DNA of 64,000 nucleotides from Polyangiaceae bacterium (GCA_025937895.1 JAICQL010000008.1:1-64000); one strand, 5' to 3'. Numbered from the stretch's first letter, positions 46,420-56,188 are shown. Translations and numbers: made by a program. Notes: a model not told the origin generated them from the letters alone.

Positions 46420-48321
46420 TCAGCGCATGCACAGGCCGTTCACGGTACGAAAGCGCTCCGGATCCACGCCTAGATGGACGGCTGCCGCCTCCGTGGCCAG
46501 CGCCGACGGGCAATCCCCGGCGCGAGCCGCCTTCTCCGCAACGTCCGGCGCCAGCTCGCGCGCACGCGCCTCGCAGCGCTGGCGCGCCGCTGCATCATCA
46601 CACAGCAGGCCCTGAGCCATGGCGTTGACCACGCTGGCGTGCCCTCCGCCCTCCAGCGCGTCGAGACAGCGCTGACAAGCTCCCTGCGCCGCCGGCAGCG
46701 GAAAGGGCAGCTGTAGCCCCGGCACGCCAGGAATGCCGGGGATGGCGGTGGTCCCCGGCGGCGGAGTGCCCGCTGGCGCGCCGCCAGCACCGGGAGCGCC
46801 GGCAGCGCCGGGCAGCGGGGTCACCCCCGGCAGCTGCACCGGCGGGACCGGCAGGGCTGCCGGCGGCGCTGGCTTCGGCGAGCTCGGCGCGCGCGCTGGC
46901 GGCGCCGGCCGGGGCTCGACCCGTGGCTGCGCGGGCGGCGGCAGCACCGGCACTGGATCGGGCTCGATGACGACGGGCGCGGGCTGCCCCACTCCGCCCG
47001 CGCCCAGCCCCGACAGCGCGCCGGGAGTCACCGGCTCTGCGCTGGTGGGCCAGAAGCCAACGCGGCGGCCCGAGTACTGGAACAGCGCAAAGCCGCCGGC
47101 CCCAACCCCCACGAGCAGGGGCAGCAGCCACAACGTCCGGCGCGAACCGGAGCGGGTGGCACGGGGAGCAATGCCCGGAGCGGGCGCCCCGGGCTGTGGC
47201 GGAGCCGGGATGGACACCGTGGTGGCTACCGCCGGCGCTCCCTCGCGCGGCAGAACGAAATCTGGCACCCGCGTCATGGGCGCGGTGTGGGCGCCGCCGC
47301 CGGGAAGAGCCGCTGGTGCAGCCGCTGTCGGGGACGGCACCGCCACGGGCTCGGCAGACACGCCAGGAGCCAGCTCGAGCGGTGCCGCCGGGGCGACCTC
47401 AGCAGGCGCTGGCACCACCACTGCGCCCCCTGCAAGCTCGCTCGCAAACTGCGCGGCAGAGGGGGGCCGCTGCGCGGGCTCCTTGCTCAGGGCGCGCTGC
47501 ACCGCTTGCCGCATGCTGTCCGGGATCGGGCCCTTGCCTGCGTCCGCCGGCAACAGCGGAGGCGGCGTGCTCAGGTGTGCCTGCGCCCACTGCATCGCCG
47601 TATCCCCGCTGAAGGGCAGCTGCCCCGAGAGCATGTAGTGGCTGGTGACGGCGAGCGAGTAGACGTCGCTCGCGAGCCCCACGCTGCCGCCCCCGAACTG
47701 CTCCGGGCTCATGTATGCCGGCGTGCCCACGAACGTGCCCAGCGCCGTGAGCTTGGTGTACGCACTGCCCGAAGACGGCTGGCCCTTGGCGATGCCGAAG
47801 TCCACCAGCTTGACCACGTCCGGCTCGTTGCCAGTGCCGCCCTCGAGCTGGCTGTGGCCGCTCTGGATCAGGATGTTGTCCGGCTTCAGATCGCGATGCA
47901 CGATACCCAGGTCGTGCGCCTCTTGCAGCGAGCCCGCGACCTGACTGATGATGTTGCGCGCCCGCTCCGGCGGCAGCGCGCCCTCTACATCCAGGAGCTG
48001 CTGCAAGGAGCGGCCGCGCAGGAACTCCATGGCAAGAAACAGGGTGCCATCTTCCGTGGCGCCAAAATCATAGATGCGCACCGTGTTGGGGTGCTGCAGC
48101 CGCGCCACCAGCGCCGCCTCACGCTGAAAGCGCGCGACGACCGCCGCGTCCTCGGACCACTCGGGCCGCAGCAGCTTGACCGCGACCGGCCGTGGCGAGG
48201 AGCCGAGGATCTGCTCTGCCTCGTAGACCCTGCCCACGCCCCCCTCACCCACCAGCCGCAATAGCCGGTAGCGCCCCGCGATGGTCCGACCGATGACATC
48301 CACGGCTCCGGAGTTCATCAC
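46420..48321 (-). CDS. Serine/threonine protein kinase with C-terminal TM and extracytoplasmic tail
   Basis: 'YRLLRLVGEGGVGRVYEAEQ', 'IVHRDLKPDNILI', 'LVDFGIAK', 'GTPAYMSPEQF', TM 'LWLLPLLVGVGAGGFALF'. Confidence 0.95.
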   Translation of the reverse strand: MMNSGAVDVIGRTIAGRYRLLRLVGEGGVGRVYEAEQILGSSPRPVAVKLLRPEWSEDAAVVARFQREAALVARLQHPNTVRIYDFGATEDGTLFLAMEFLRGRSLQQLLDVEGALPPERARNIISQVAGSLQEAHDLGIVHRDLKPDNILIQSGHSQLEGGTGNEPDVVKLVDFGIAKGQPSSGSAYTKLTALGTFVGTPAYMSPEQFGGGSVGLASDVYSLAVTSHYMLSGQLPFSGDTAMQWAQAHLSTPPPLLPADAGKGPIPDSMRQAVQRALSKEPAQRPPSAAQFASELAGGAVVVPAPAEVAPAAPLELAPGVSAEPVAVPSPTAAAPAALPGGGAHTAPMTRVPDFVLPREGAPAVATTVSIPAPPQPGAPAPGIAPRATRSGSRRTLWLLPLLVGVGAGGFALFQYSGRRVGFWPTSAEPVTPGALSGLGAGGVGQPAPVVIEPDPVPVLPPPAQPRVEPRPAPPARAPSSPKPAPPAALPVPPVQLPGVTPLPGAAGAPGAGGAPAGTPPPGTTAIPGIPGVPGLQLPFPLPAAQGACQRCLDALEGGGHASVVNAMAQGLLCDDAAARQRCEARARELAPDVAEKAARAGDCPSALATEAAAVHLGVDPERFRTVNGLCMR

Positions 48322-48992
48322 AGATTCACGTAGCGTTGGGGTGCCATGTCAAAATGAAAGTGGTCGGAGTGATCGCGGTGCGCGGGGCCGAGCAGCGTCC
48401 GAAACGTGCCGCTCTCCACCAGCGCGCCGGTGAGCTCCTCCAGAAAGCGGGCGTGCTGCCGGCGCACGCTGCTACCCCGCGCCTTCCAGTGCTGATCCAC
48501 CCGGACGTCGAAGCCCTGCTTCAGCGCGGCAGGCAAGCGGCGGGAGCTTCGGCCGCGCAGCGGCGCGAAGCGAAAGCCCTTGATGTCGATGGCGTTGCCC
48601 AGCGCGTGCTCGCTCAGCCGCCGCTGCTTGCCGCGGATCGAACGACAGCCGTAGGAGGCCGCCACCAGGATGGCGCTCGGCGGCCGGTCATACACGCGCC
48701 GCGACACCTCGCTCACGATGCGCTCCAGCTCCAGCAGCCGCTTGCGGAAAGGCTCCACGACTCGTGCGGCGGGCTCGAAGCGCAACGAGTCACCGCCAAA
48801 CTTGCGTAACTCCAGCTTTGGACAGGCCGCGGCTGTGCGGCCCGCGCTGCGCTTCATCCGGTCCAGCGGGTAAGCGCTCTCGCCGGAGCGCGCCCTGGCG
48901 CTGGGCGGCGCCGCGACCTCGAGGGTTGCGGCCGGGCCGCCGCCGCACGCGGTCAGGCAGAGCGCGCCGAGCATCAAGCAAACTCGCCACAT
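48318..48992 (-). CDS. Extensin-like C-terminal domain lipoprotein
   Basis: Start chosen at lipoprotein signal MWRVCLMLGALCLTACGGG; 'YGCRSIRGKQRRLSEHALGNAIDIKGF...HRDHSDHFHFDMA'. Confidence 0.8.
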   Translation of the reverse strand: MWRVCLMLGALCLTACGGGPAATLEVAAPPSARARSGESAYPLDRMKRSAGRTAAACPKLELRKFGGDSLRFEPAARVVEPFRKRLLELERIVSEVSRRVYDRPPSAILVAASYGCRSIRGKQRRLSEHALGNAIDIKGFRFAPLRGRSSRRLPAALKQGFDVRVDQHWKARGSSVRRQHARFLEELTGALVESGTFRTLLGPAHRDHSDHFHFDMAPQRYVNL

Positions 48993-49234
48993 GAGTAGGA
49001 GTGGCGTAGCTCGCAGGCCCGTAGCTTGTCCAGTTGGTTGCACCTCGCGGTCCTGCAGCTGATCCATTCGTAACGTCCACTGCATCCAGGGGCCAGCAAG
49101 GGCCCGTGCTCGCGAGGCAAGCTGCAACGAGGTCACCACGGTGTCGCGCAGCAGCGTGCGACTTGGCCGCATCTTGCGACGGCGTGTCTCATCGTTGCGA
49201 CATCCGGGGGCGGCGGTGATTATTCATTTCGCCG

Positions 49235-50311
49235 ATGGCCGTGATCCTCGAACGCGTGACGAGAGCGTCTGTCACTGAATGGGACGAGTGCTGGCGCTCG
49301 ACCGAGCACGCCACGTACTTCCAGTCGCCGGAGTGGGCCGCGCTCTGGTGCGAATACACTCACGGTCGCCTGCGTCCCACACCGCAGCTCGCCTGCTTCT
49401 CCGATGGCGCGCGCGTGGTCCTGCCGCTCTGCCACGAGCGGCGCCTGGGCGGGCTGTTGAGCCGCTACGTGAGCTCGCCGGAGGGCACGTTCGGCGGCTG
49501 GCTGAGCCGCATGGCGCTCACGCCTGCGCACGCACGCCAGCTCCTGGATTGGCTGCTCTCGGGCCACGGCCGCAGCCTGGTCTGGCGGCTCAACCCGTAT
49601 GATGAGCTGTGCTTCCAGGCAGGCCAGCAGCGCGGCTTGCGCTGTCGCAACGACGAGACATACGCCCTCGCCCTCTCCGCAGACCCCGAGCAGCCGTTCA
49701 AGCACTTCATGGCGCGCTGCCGCGCCGACATTCGCCGTGCGCTGCAGGCCGGCTTCGTGATCGAGCGCGCGTGCAGCGAGCGCGACTACCTCGACTACTT
49801 CCGCGTGTACGAGGACTCGCTGCGGCGCTGGGGCAACACGCCGCGCGAGGGTTATGACGAGCGCTTGTTCTCGGCCCTCTACCGGCGGCAATCTCCGCAC
49901 ATCCAGCTCTGGCTGGCGCGCCTGGACGGCAAGATCGTGAGCGGCAACCTGTGCTTCTCCGCCCGCCGCCACGTCGTGTACTGGCTCGGCGCCACCCTGC
50001 AAGAGCACTTGCCCTCCGGTGTGGCCAAGCTGCTCATGCACGAGATCATCCAGGATAGCTGCCGCCGCGGCTACAGCTGGTTCGACTTCAATCCGAGCGC
50101 CACCTTGCCGGGGGTGAAATTCTTCAAGGAGGGCTTCGGAGCGCGACCGCTGCCCGCGCCGCTGGTGTACGTGGATGCGCCGCTCATGCAGCTGGCGCGC
50201 TCCTGCGCGGCGAGCCTGCGCATCGAGAACGCCAGGCCGGTGCTGGAGCCGCTGCCCAGCTCCGCCGGAAGCTTGCTCGCGAGGGGACCCGGGCTACGCC
50301 TCAGTGCTTGA
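49235..50311 (+). CDS. FemAB/BioF2-like GNAT-fold acyltransferase
   Basis: 'YFQSPEWAALWCEY', 'FMARCRADIRRALQAGFVIERA', 'YWLGATLQEHLPSGVAKLLMHEIIQDSCRRGYSWFDFNPSATLPGVKFFKEGFGA'. Confidence 0.82.
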   Translation: MAVILERVTRASVTEWDECWRSTEHATYFQSPEWAALWCEYTHGRLRPTPQLACFSDGARVVLPLCHERRLGGLLSRYVSSPEGTFGGWLSRMALTPAHARQLLDWLLSGHGRSLVWRLNPYDELCFQAGQQRGLRCRNDETYALALSADPEQPFKHFMARCRADIRRALQAGFVIERACSERDYLDYFRVYEDSLRRWGNTPREGYDERLFSALYRRQSPHIQLWLARLDGKIVSGNLCFSARRHVVYWLGATLQEHLPSGVAKLLMHEIIQDSCRRGYSWFDFNPSATLPGVKFFKEGFGARPLPAPLVYVDAPLMQLARSCAASLRIENARPVLEPLPSSAGSLLARGPGLRLSA

Positions 50312-50354
50312 GCCCAGTGCTTGAGCCCAGTGCCTGAGCCCAGTGTCTGAAGGC
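50303..50354. repeat. 13-bp tandem repeat agtgcttgagccc (3 clear copies plus degenerate) spanning the stop codon of the FemAB-like gene
   Basis: agtgcttgagccc agtgcttgagccc agtgcctgagccc agtgtctgaaggc. Confidence 0.85.
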
Positions 50355-50402
50355 AGCGCTTGAAAGCCAGCACGCAGACCGAGTGCGCTCGCGGAGCGAG
50401 GC

Positions 50403-51323
50403 TCAGTGCGTGAACCTGGTCACCTCGAGCGAGGTACCCTGAGAGCCATCGGCGAAGCGGTTGTGGAAGGTCTGCACCAGCCCGTTGTTCTCCAGCCGCA
50501 CCGTGAATTCGATGTCACCCGCCGCGCACTGCTCGAAGGCGTGCACCACCACCCGGTAGTCTCCCAGCGGAGCGGCACCCGGTGGCCAGAAGATGTTCTC
50601 GGCGCTGGCCACCCTGGGAATGCAGTTGGAGCCCGAGTCCAGATCCAGCCGACCGCCGCTGGGCGAGCTGGGCTGCTGCCAGGACAGCTCGAAGCCGCTG
50701 GGCTCGAACACGTGCAGATCGAGATCGTGATCGGGAGGGAACGTCAACGTGATCTTCACGTCACCCACGCCGCTCGACACCACTTGCAAGGTGAGCTCGC
50801 GATAGGCGCCCACGTTGCCCTGACCGTCCGTCGGCGCCACCGCGATCACCAGTGAATCCGTCTGCACCGCCGCGCGCAGCTCCAGCTCCAGCTCGTAGCT
50901 GCCGTCGCCGTCGAGGTCCGCGCCGCGCACGGTGTGATAGCCGCTGTCGCCCGCCACACTCACCACGAACAGCGGCTCTGCCTGCGGGGGCTCCAGCCGG
51001 ACATGCAGCAAGATGGTGCCACCGTTGGTGACCCCATCGGGCCCAGTGAGCTCCACGATCTCGGGCAGCACGCTGTCGGCGGGCATCATCGCCGACGTCT
51101 CCGGGGTAGGCCCGGAGAGGAAGCTGGACTCCGGGATCTGCAGCACGTCGCTGTGCTCGCCCTCTTCTTCCACTGGCCGCTCGCCGGAGCTGGCTGGCGG
51201 CTGCAGCTCCCCCTGCTCAGTGGTCTGCCCCGGATCAGTGCTCGAGCCGGTGTCGTCTGCAGCGTCGTCCGTGCAGGCGAGAGCGACTACGAAAGCACAG
51301 CAAAGGTAAGTTTGGTGTCGCAC
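50403..51323 (-). CDS. Lipoprotein with DUF2135/YfaP-like domain
   Basis: Signal 'CCAFVVALACTDD'; 'TLTFPPDHDLDLHVFEPSGFELSW...GDYRVVVHAFEQCAAGDIEFTVRLE'. Confidence 0.7.
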   Translation of the reverse strand: MRHQTYLCCAFVVALACTDDAADDTGSSTDPGQTTEQGELQPPASSGERPVEEEGEHSDVLQIPESSFLSGPTPETSAMMPADSVLPEIVELTGPDGVTNGGTILLHVRLEPPQAEPLFVVSVAGDSGYHTVRGADLDGDGSYELELELRAAVQTDSLVIAVAPTDGQGNVGAYRELTLQVVSSGVGDVKITLTFPPDHDLDLHVFEPSGFELSWQQPSSPSGGRLDLDSGSNCIPRVASAENIFWPPGAAPLGDYRVVVHAFEQCAAGDIEFTVRLENNGLVQTFHNRFADGSQGTSLEVTRFTH

Positions 51324-51472
51324 GCATCAATGTTTCACCGATGCTTCAGTGCGGTCCAACACGGTCCCACGGCCGCTGCAGGAAGCAGCAGCAGCGGATG
51401 GGCAAAAGTCAACGTGCGCGGCCAGTGACCCAGGGGTTGCGGACGCGAGCTGCGCTCTGCTCTCCCTTTTCG

Positions 51473-51494
51473 GGTCAGCTGCGCGAAGCTGACC
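51473..51494. promoter_or_regulatory. Perfect 8-bp inverted repeat GGTCAGCT-N6-AGCTGACC
   Basis: In the divergent intergenic region upstream of the hemolysin III-family gene. Confidence 0.5.
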
Positions 51495-51519
51495 GGCTGC
51501 CTCCCCTTCAGCGCGAGTG

Positions 51520-51525
51520 TATAAT
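51520..51525 (+). promoter_or_regulatory. Exact TATAAT -10-like hexamer upstream of the hemolysin III-family gene
   Basis: gcgagtgTATAATgatgg; no good -35 seen. Confidence 0.4.
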
Positions 51526-51597
51526 GATGGATTGGAGACGAGTAAGCAGGTGTCTCACCTTGAGGATCGAGACAAAAGTGCCGCTTCAGGATCTGTG

Positions 51598-52260
51598 AGC
51601 CAGTCTCTGCTCGACGCCGCAGAAACCGCTCTCTCTCCTCAGAAACCAAAGCTCCGCGGCGTGCTGCATGCCGTCGCTGCGGCAGGGGCAGTGCCGGCCG
51701 GAGCGCTCCTGGCGCACCACGCCCGCCCGGGCGTGCCCACCACGCTGGCCATTGGCTATGCCGTGGCGCTGCTGCTGGTGTTTGGCACCAGCGGGCTGTA
51801 CCACACGCCGCTCTGGCCGCTGGCCACCCGCCGCCGGCTGCGCAGGCTGGATCACTCGATGATCTACCTGCTGATCGCCGGCAGCTACGCGCCGTTCGCC
51901 TATCACCTGGATCGAGCGCCGCGCGCCTTCGTGCTCAGCCTGACCCTGGGTGGAGCCGTGCTCGGCTTCGTCAAGTCGCACGCCTGGGAGAAGGCGCCAC
52001 GCCTGCTGAGCACCGGCTTCTACCTGCTGCTCGGCTGGTGTATCGCGCCCTTTCTGCCGCAGCTGATCTCGCGCATCGGCGCCAGCTGGGTGGGTCTATT
52101 GCTGCTCGGCGGCGCCTTCTACACGGCAGGCGCGCTGATCTACTGGCTGCGGCGGCCCAATCCCTGGCCGAAGACCTTTGGCTATCACGAGGTCAATCAT
52201 CTCGTGGGGCTGCCCGGGGCCATCGCCCACTACATCGCGATCTGGCACCTGCTGACCTGA
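51598..52260 (+). CDS. Hemolysin III / PAQR-family membrane protein
   Basis: GTG start proposed (ORF opens at 51517); 'GTSGLYHTPLW', 'RRLDHSMIYLLIAGSYAPFA', 'FGYHEVNHLVGLPGAIAHYIAIW'. Confidence 0.9.
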   Translation, partial: SQSLLDAAETALSPQKPKLRGVLHAVAAAGAVPAGALLAHHARPGVPTTLAIGYAVALLLVFGTSGLYHTPLWPLATRRRLRRLDHSMIYLLIAGSYAPFAYHLDRAPRAFVLSLTLGGAVLGFVKSHAWEKAPRLLSTGFYLLLGWCIAPFLPQLISRIGASWVGLLLLGGAFYTAGALIYWLRRPNPWPKTFGYHEVNHLVGLPGAIAHYIAIWHLLT

Positions 52261-52273
52261 GCCGGCGCGCGGC

Positions 52274-53446
52274 TCACTCGCGCACCAGGATATCCCAGCG
52301 GGCGATGCTGGTGCCGCCGCGGTTGTCCTGCACCACGGCCCACACCGGCAGCGGGCTGTCCACGGCAACGGCAGGCGGGCTCCAGCGCAGGGCGTAGTCC
52401 GGGTTGAAGCCGCTGGCCCGATCGTTGATGAGCACCTCGCTGTGATCGAAGACGCCAAAGCCAAAGTACTTCACCCACACGATCTCTTCCGGCACCGCCC
52501 GGCCCGGTGCGGCCGCGGTGACATCCAGCTCGATGCTCCCCGCCGCGAGCTCCGGCCGCAGCTCGAGCGAAGCACAGGGGAACCCGGTGCAAGGCGGCAG
52601 CCGTGGCAGGCAGCGCAGCGCGGCAGCCGGCGGCTCGCCCTCCACCACCAGCGGCGCGGCGAGCGGCTGTCCACACGCCAGCGGCAGCTCGCCTGCGGTC
52701 AGCCCCTGGCAGTCGGCGTCCGTCTCGCAAGCACGCTCGGTCGGAACCTCGCCCTCGACGGTCGCAGCCAGCAGCGCGGGCGCCGCGTTGGTCACCCCGG
52801 AGTACGTGTAGGTGGTGACGAAGCCACGCACGAACGCCTCCGGGCCCAGGGGCTCGCCGCTATTCCGATCCTCGCAGCGCAGCGGCACCCCGGAGGCTCC
52901 GGGCTCGGGCCGCAGCACGCCAGCGCACACGGCAAAGAACGTGAAGCTGACCCCGAAGGGAGGAGCCGCCGTGTCCAGCTGGCGGCCATCCAGGATGTCG
53001 GGCGGTATGCTCAGCGAAAACGTCGTACCCAGCCCGAGATAGGGCCTCAGCTCCGACCCCACCTCGGCGAGCGATCCAGGCAGCGGATCGGGCAGCTCTG
53101 CGGCCAGCAGCTGCAGCAACGGGTAGCAGCCCGCCTGCGCATCGCCGGGCGGATTGTGGCACCCACCCAGCCACGCGACGCTGAGCGGGCCCCGCGGCTC
53201 CTCTGGCTCTGGCCCCGGCAGCCCCGCGCTGGCCGCTGCCGCGCTCCGCAGCTCCGCCAGCAGCGACGCACCATCGAAGAGCTCGAGCGAGAGCCCGAGC
53301 TGCGCACCGGGCGCGCCGCTGGCAGGCTGCGAGACGGCGCCCAGCACGCGAAGCCCCCGGGGCTGTCGGGCATTGAGAAAGTCGGGGCCCGTGGGAAAGC
53401 ACCCCGCCAGAGCCAGCGCCAGCATCCAGCTGAGCCAGGCGCGCAT
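52274..53446 (-). CDS. Hypothetical lipoprotein encoded directly after the TonB receptor
   Basis: Start MRAWLSWMLALALAGCFPTGPDF overlaps the receptor stop by 1 nt (TGATG); lipobox 'LALAGC'. Confidence 0.75.
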   Translation of the reverse strand: MRAWLSWMLALALAGCFPTGPDFLNARQPRGLRVLGAVSQPASGAPGAQLGLSLELFDGASLLAELRSAAAASAGLPGPEPEEPRGPLSVAWLGGCHNPPGDAQAGCYPLLQLLAAELPDPLPGSLAEVGSELRPYLGLGTTFSLSIPPDILDGRQLDTAAPPFGVSFTFFAVCAGVLRPEPGASGVPLRCEDRNSGEPLGPEAFVRGFVTTYTYSGVTNAAPALLAATVEGEVPTERACETDADCQGLTAGELPLACGQPLAAPLVVEGEPPAAALRCLPRLPPCTGFPCASLELRPELAAGSIELDVTAAAPGRAVPEEIVWVKYFGFGVFDHSEVLINDRASGFNPDYALRWSPPAVAVDSPLPVWAVVQDNRGGTSIARWDILVRE

Positions 53447-56172
53447 CAGAAATCTGCCCTCAGCCCCAGGTTGGGCAGCAGCGGCAGGTTGCTGCTCACG
53501 TAGCCCACCTCCGAGAAGTCGAAGTTGTACACGGGTGCATCCTTGCTCTCGTGCGCGGTGGCGTTGATGATCTCCAGGTACGCGGTGATGCCCGCCTCCT
53601 CGCCCAGCTTCCAGCGCTTCTCCATGCGCAGATCCAGCTGGTAAAAGGCCGCCGCGCGCCGGCTCTGGAACGCGCCGTTGACGCACAGGTAGTCGTTCTC
53701 GAAGCTGGAGTAGAGACCGTACAGGCAGGGCGTGGTGGGGTTGCCGCTGACCGCGCGCAAGCGCAGCCCCGCCTCCCAGCCGCGGCCCAGGCGATAGCTG
53801 GCGATCAGGGCCAGGATGTGAGTCTGATCGAACTCGAACAGCACCTCGGGCTCGCCCGGCCCCCAGCGCCGCTCCGAGCGGGACAGCGTGTAGCTGAGCC
53901 AGCCGAAGAAGTCGTCATCCGGATCGTACCGCAGCAAGAGCTCGGCCCCGAGCACGTTGCCCGCCGCCGTGTTCTGGTACTCGAGCCGCCCCGAGGCACC
54001 GGGCCGGCGGGTGATCAGCTCACCGAGCGAGATGTGAAAGGCCTCCGCGCTCACGCTGAGCTGCTCGCTCAACTGCTGCTCCAGGCCGAGCGAGCTCTGC
54101 AAGCCACGCACCGAGCGCAGCTCGCTCGTGCCATAGCCCTGCAAGGTCTGGCGCACCTGCGGTGGCTCGTAGAAGTAGCCGAAGGCTGCTTCCAGCGTCG
54201 TCTCGAACGGCGGCCCCACCAGCTCGTATTTGGCGCTGATGCGTGGGCTCACATCGACCCGCCCCGTGTCGTGGGTGTAGTCGACGCGCAGCCCCGGCGA
54301 CAGCTCCAGGTGCTCGAACAGCCGCGCGTCGAGCTGCGCGTACAGCGCCGGTCGCACGAACGCGGTGCCGTCCTCGAACATGCGGAGCGGCCGCAGCAAG
54401 AAAGAGCCGGAGTCCGGCTGGCTGGGGCCCGTCTCCTCCGGCACGGCAAAGCTCGAGTGCAGCGGGGCGTACAGGATGTCGGGCCCCACGCGCAGGCGCA
54501 GCCCTTCGCTCAGCTCCGCGGTCAGCTCGTTGCGGATCACGATCGGGTACGCCTTCGTCTCCGCGCGCAGCGTGCTGACGCTGAAGCGCTGCAAGAAGTA
54601 GCCGACGGAAGCGACCGTGCGCGACTCCAGCCCCGGCAAGAGGCGCGCCTCGTGCTCCAGCTGCAGGTTCCAGAAGGCATTGGCCTGATCAAACTGCCCG
54701 CCAGAGCCCGACGCCGTGCTGGTCAGGCGCAAGCGATCATCGGAGCCAAAGATGCCCAGGCGCAGCTTCGAGCCGCGCCCCGTCTGCTGCACGAAGGCCT
54801 GATAGTCGTAGTACACCGGAGCTGCCTGGAAGGACGTGTCCTGGCTCTCCAGCAGCGGGATGAGCCACACGTCCACGTGGCTGCGGCGCACGCCCGCCAG
54901 AAAGCTCCAGCGCTCGGTGCCGGGGATGGGCCCCTCGAGCTGCACGCGAGCGTCCAGCAGGTCCAGCTGCAGCAGCCCGTGATACGTACCGTCCTGGCGC
55001 GGCTCGCGCAGGGCAATGTCCACGACGCCGCCGGTGCCGCGGCCGAAGCGAACACCGTAGTTGCCGGTGAAGAAGTCGACGTGCTGCAGCATGTCGGTGG
55101 GCACGACACTGGTGAGCCCGCCGAAGTGATACATGCTCGGCACGTAGGTGCCGTCCACGAAGATCTGGCTGCTCTCCGGCGAGGTGCCGCGCACGATCAA
55201 CAGCCCGGAGAGCGCCGGCGGGCGCGCCACGCCTGGCATGTTCTCCAGCGCTTGCAGCGCGTCGCCCCGGTTGCCCGCCACGTGCCCCAGCTCGCGCGAG
55301 GCCACGCGCCGGTAGCTCACGTCACCGGGCACGCGCTCGCCCTGCACCAGCACCTCGATCGCCGGCCCCGCCGCGACCTCGGGCTCCAGCGCATGGCGGC
55401 CCTGTGCCTCTTGCCCTGCCTGCAACTGCAGCTCGAGCGCCAGCGGCTGGAAGCCCGGCGCCGAGATGCTGACCGCGTATGTGCCGGGGGGCAGCCCTTC
55501 AAAGCGAAACTCGCCCGCGGCTCCGCTGTACGCGCCGTGCAGCACCTGGCCGCCGCTGCGCAGCTCGATCAGCGCACCCTGCAGCGGCGGGCCATCGGCG
55601 GAGCGGAGCGTCACCCGCCCGGCGTAGGCCGCGCTCACGGGAGCGACGGGCTTCTCCAGGATGAAGTCGTAGTGGAACAGGATACGCACGGCGATGGGCT
55701 GCCCGCGCCGCTCCGCAGGGCGGAAGCGCAGCTTCAGCGCAGCCTCGATCGCAGCCTCATCGAAGCCGTGGCCGCGCGGCTCCACCACCTCGGCTCGACG
55801 GACCTGGCCGTCGCGATCGATGTCCAGCCGCAAGGTCACCCGCGCCTCCAGGCCCGCGGCGCGCGCCGCCTCGGGGTAGCTGGGCGTGGACGGGCCCAGC
55901 AGCTCGGGCGGTTGCACCTCGCTCGCGGCCGGCGCTTGCCCATCTGGCTCCGCAGGCTCGGCGCCAGGCGCCTGCGCGCCACCAGGGACCTGCGCCAGGG
56001 CGGGCCCCGTGCTGACCAGAGCCACGATGAGCAGGCGTGCCGCCAGGATCCGTCCCCGCCCTCCGCCGGGGCGGTCGCGTGCGGTGATGTTGCGTGCGCT
56101 CACGGGCTGCCGCCGCTGGCTGGCTCGCTCTGCCGTTGCCGGGCTGCGGGCTCGCGCCGGCGCACCTCTCAT
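53446..56172 (-). CDS. TonB C-terminal-domain + carboxypeptidase-regulatory-like + TonB-dependent receptor fusion
   Basis: 'PSYPEAARAAGLEARVTLRLDIDRDGQVRRAEVVEPRGHGFDEAAIEAALKLRFRPA' (TonB_C), 'GRVTLRSADGPPLQGALIELRSGG...GEFRFEGLPPGTYAVSISAPGF', then plug 'GDALQALENMPGVARPPALSGLLIVRGTSPESSQIFVDGTYVP'. Confidence 0.9.
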   Translation of the reverse strand: MRGAPARARSPATAERASQRRQPVSARNITARDRPGGGRGRILAARLLIVALVSTGPALAQVPGGAQAPGAEPAEPDGQAPAASEVQPPELLGPSTPSYPEAARAAGLEARVTLRLDIDRDGQVRRAEVVEPRGHGFDEAAIEAALKLRFRPAERRGQPIAVRILFHYDFILEKPVAPVSAAYAGRVTLRSADGPPLQGALIELRSGGQVLHGAYSGAAGEFRFEGLPPGTYAVSISAPGFQPLALELQLQAGQEAQGRHALEPEVAAGPAIEVLVQGERVPGDVSYRRVASRELGHVAGNRGDALQALENMPGVARPPALSGLLIVRGTSPESSQIFVDGTYVPSMYHFGGLTSVVPTDMLQHVDFFTGNYGVRFGRGTGGVVDIALREPRQDGTYHGLLQLDLLDARVQLEGPIPGTERWSFLAGVRRSHVDVWLIPLLESQDTSFQAAPVYYDYQAFVQQTGRGSKLRLGIFGSDDRLRLTSTASGSGGQFDQANAFWNLQLEHEARLLPGLESRTVASVGYFLQRFSVSTLRAETKAYPIVIRNELTAELSEGLRLRVGPDILYAPLHSSFAVPEETGPSQPDSGSFLLRPLRMFEDGTAFVRPALYAQLDARLFEHLELSPGLRVDYTHDTGRVDVSPRISAKYELVGPPFETTLEAAFGYFYEPPQVRQTLQGYGTSELRSVRGLQSSLGLEQQLSEQLSVSAEAFHISLGELITRRPGASGRLEYQNTAAGNVLGAELLLRYDPDDDFFGWLSYTLSRSERRWGPGEPEVLFEFDQTHILALIASYRLGRGWEAGLRLRAVSGNPTTPCLYGLYSSFENDYLCVNGAFQSRRAAAFYQLDLRMEKRWKLGEEAGITAYLEIINATAHESKDAPVYNFDFSEVGYVSSNLPLLPNLGLRADF

Positions 56173-56188
56173 GGCGCGGCAGTCAGCC

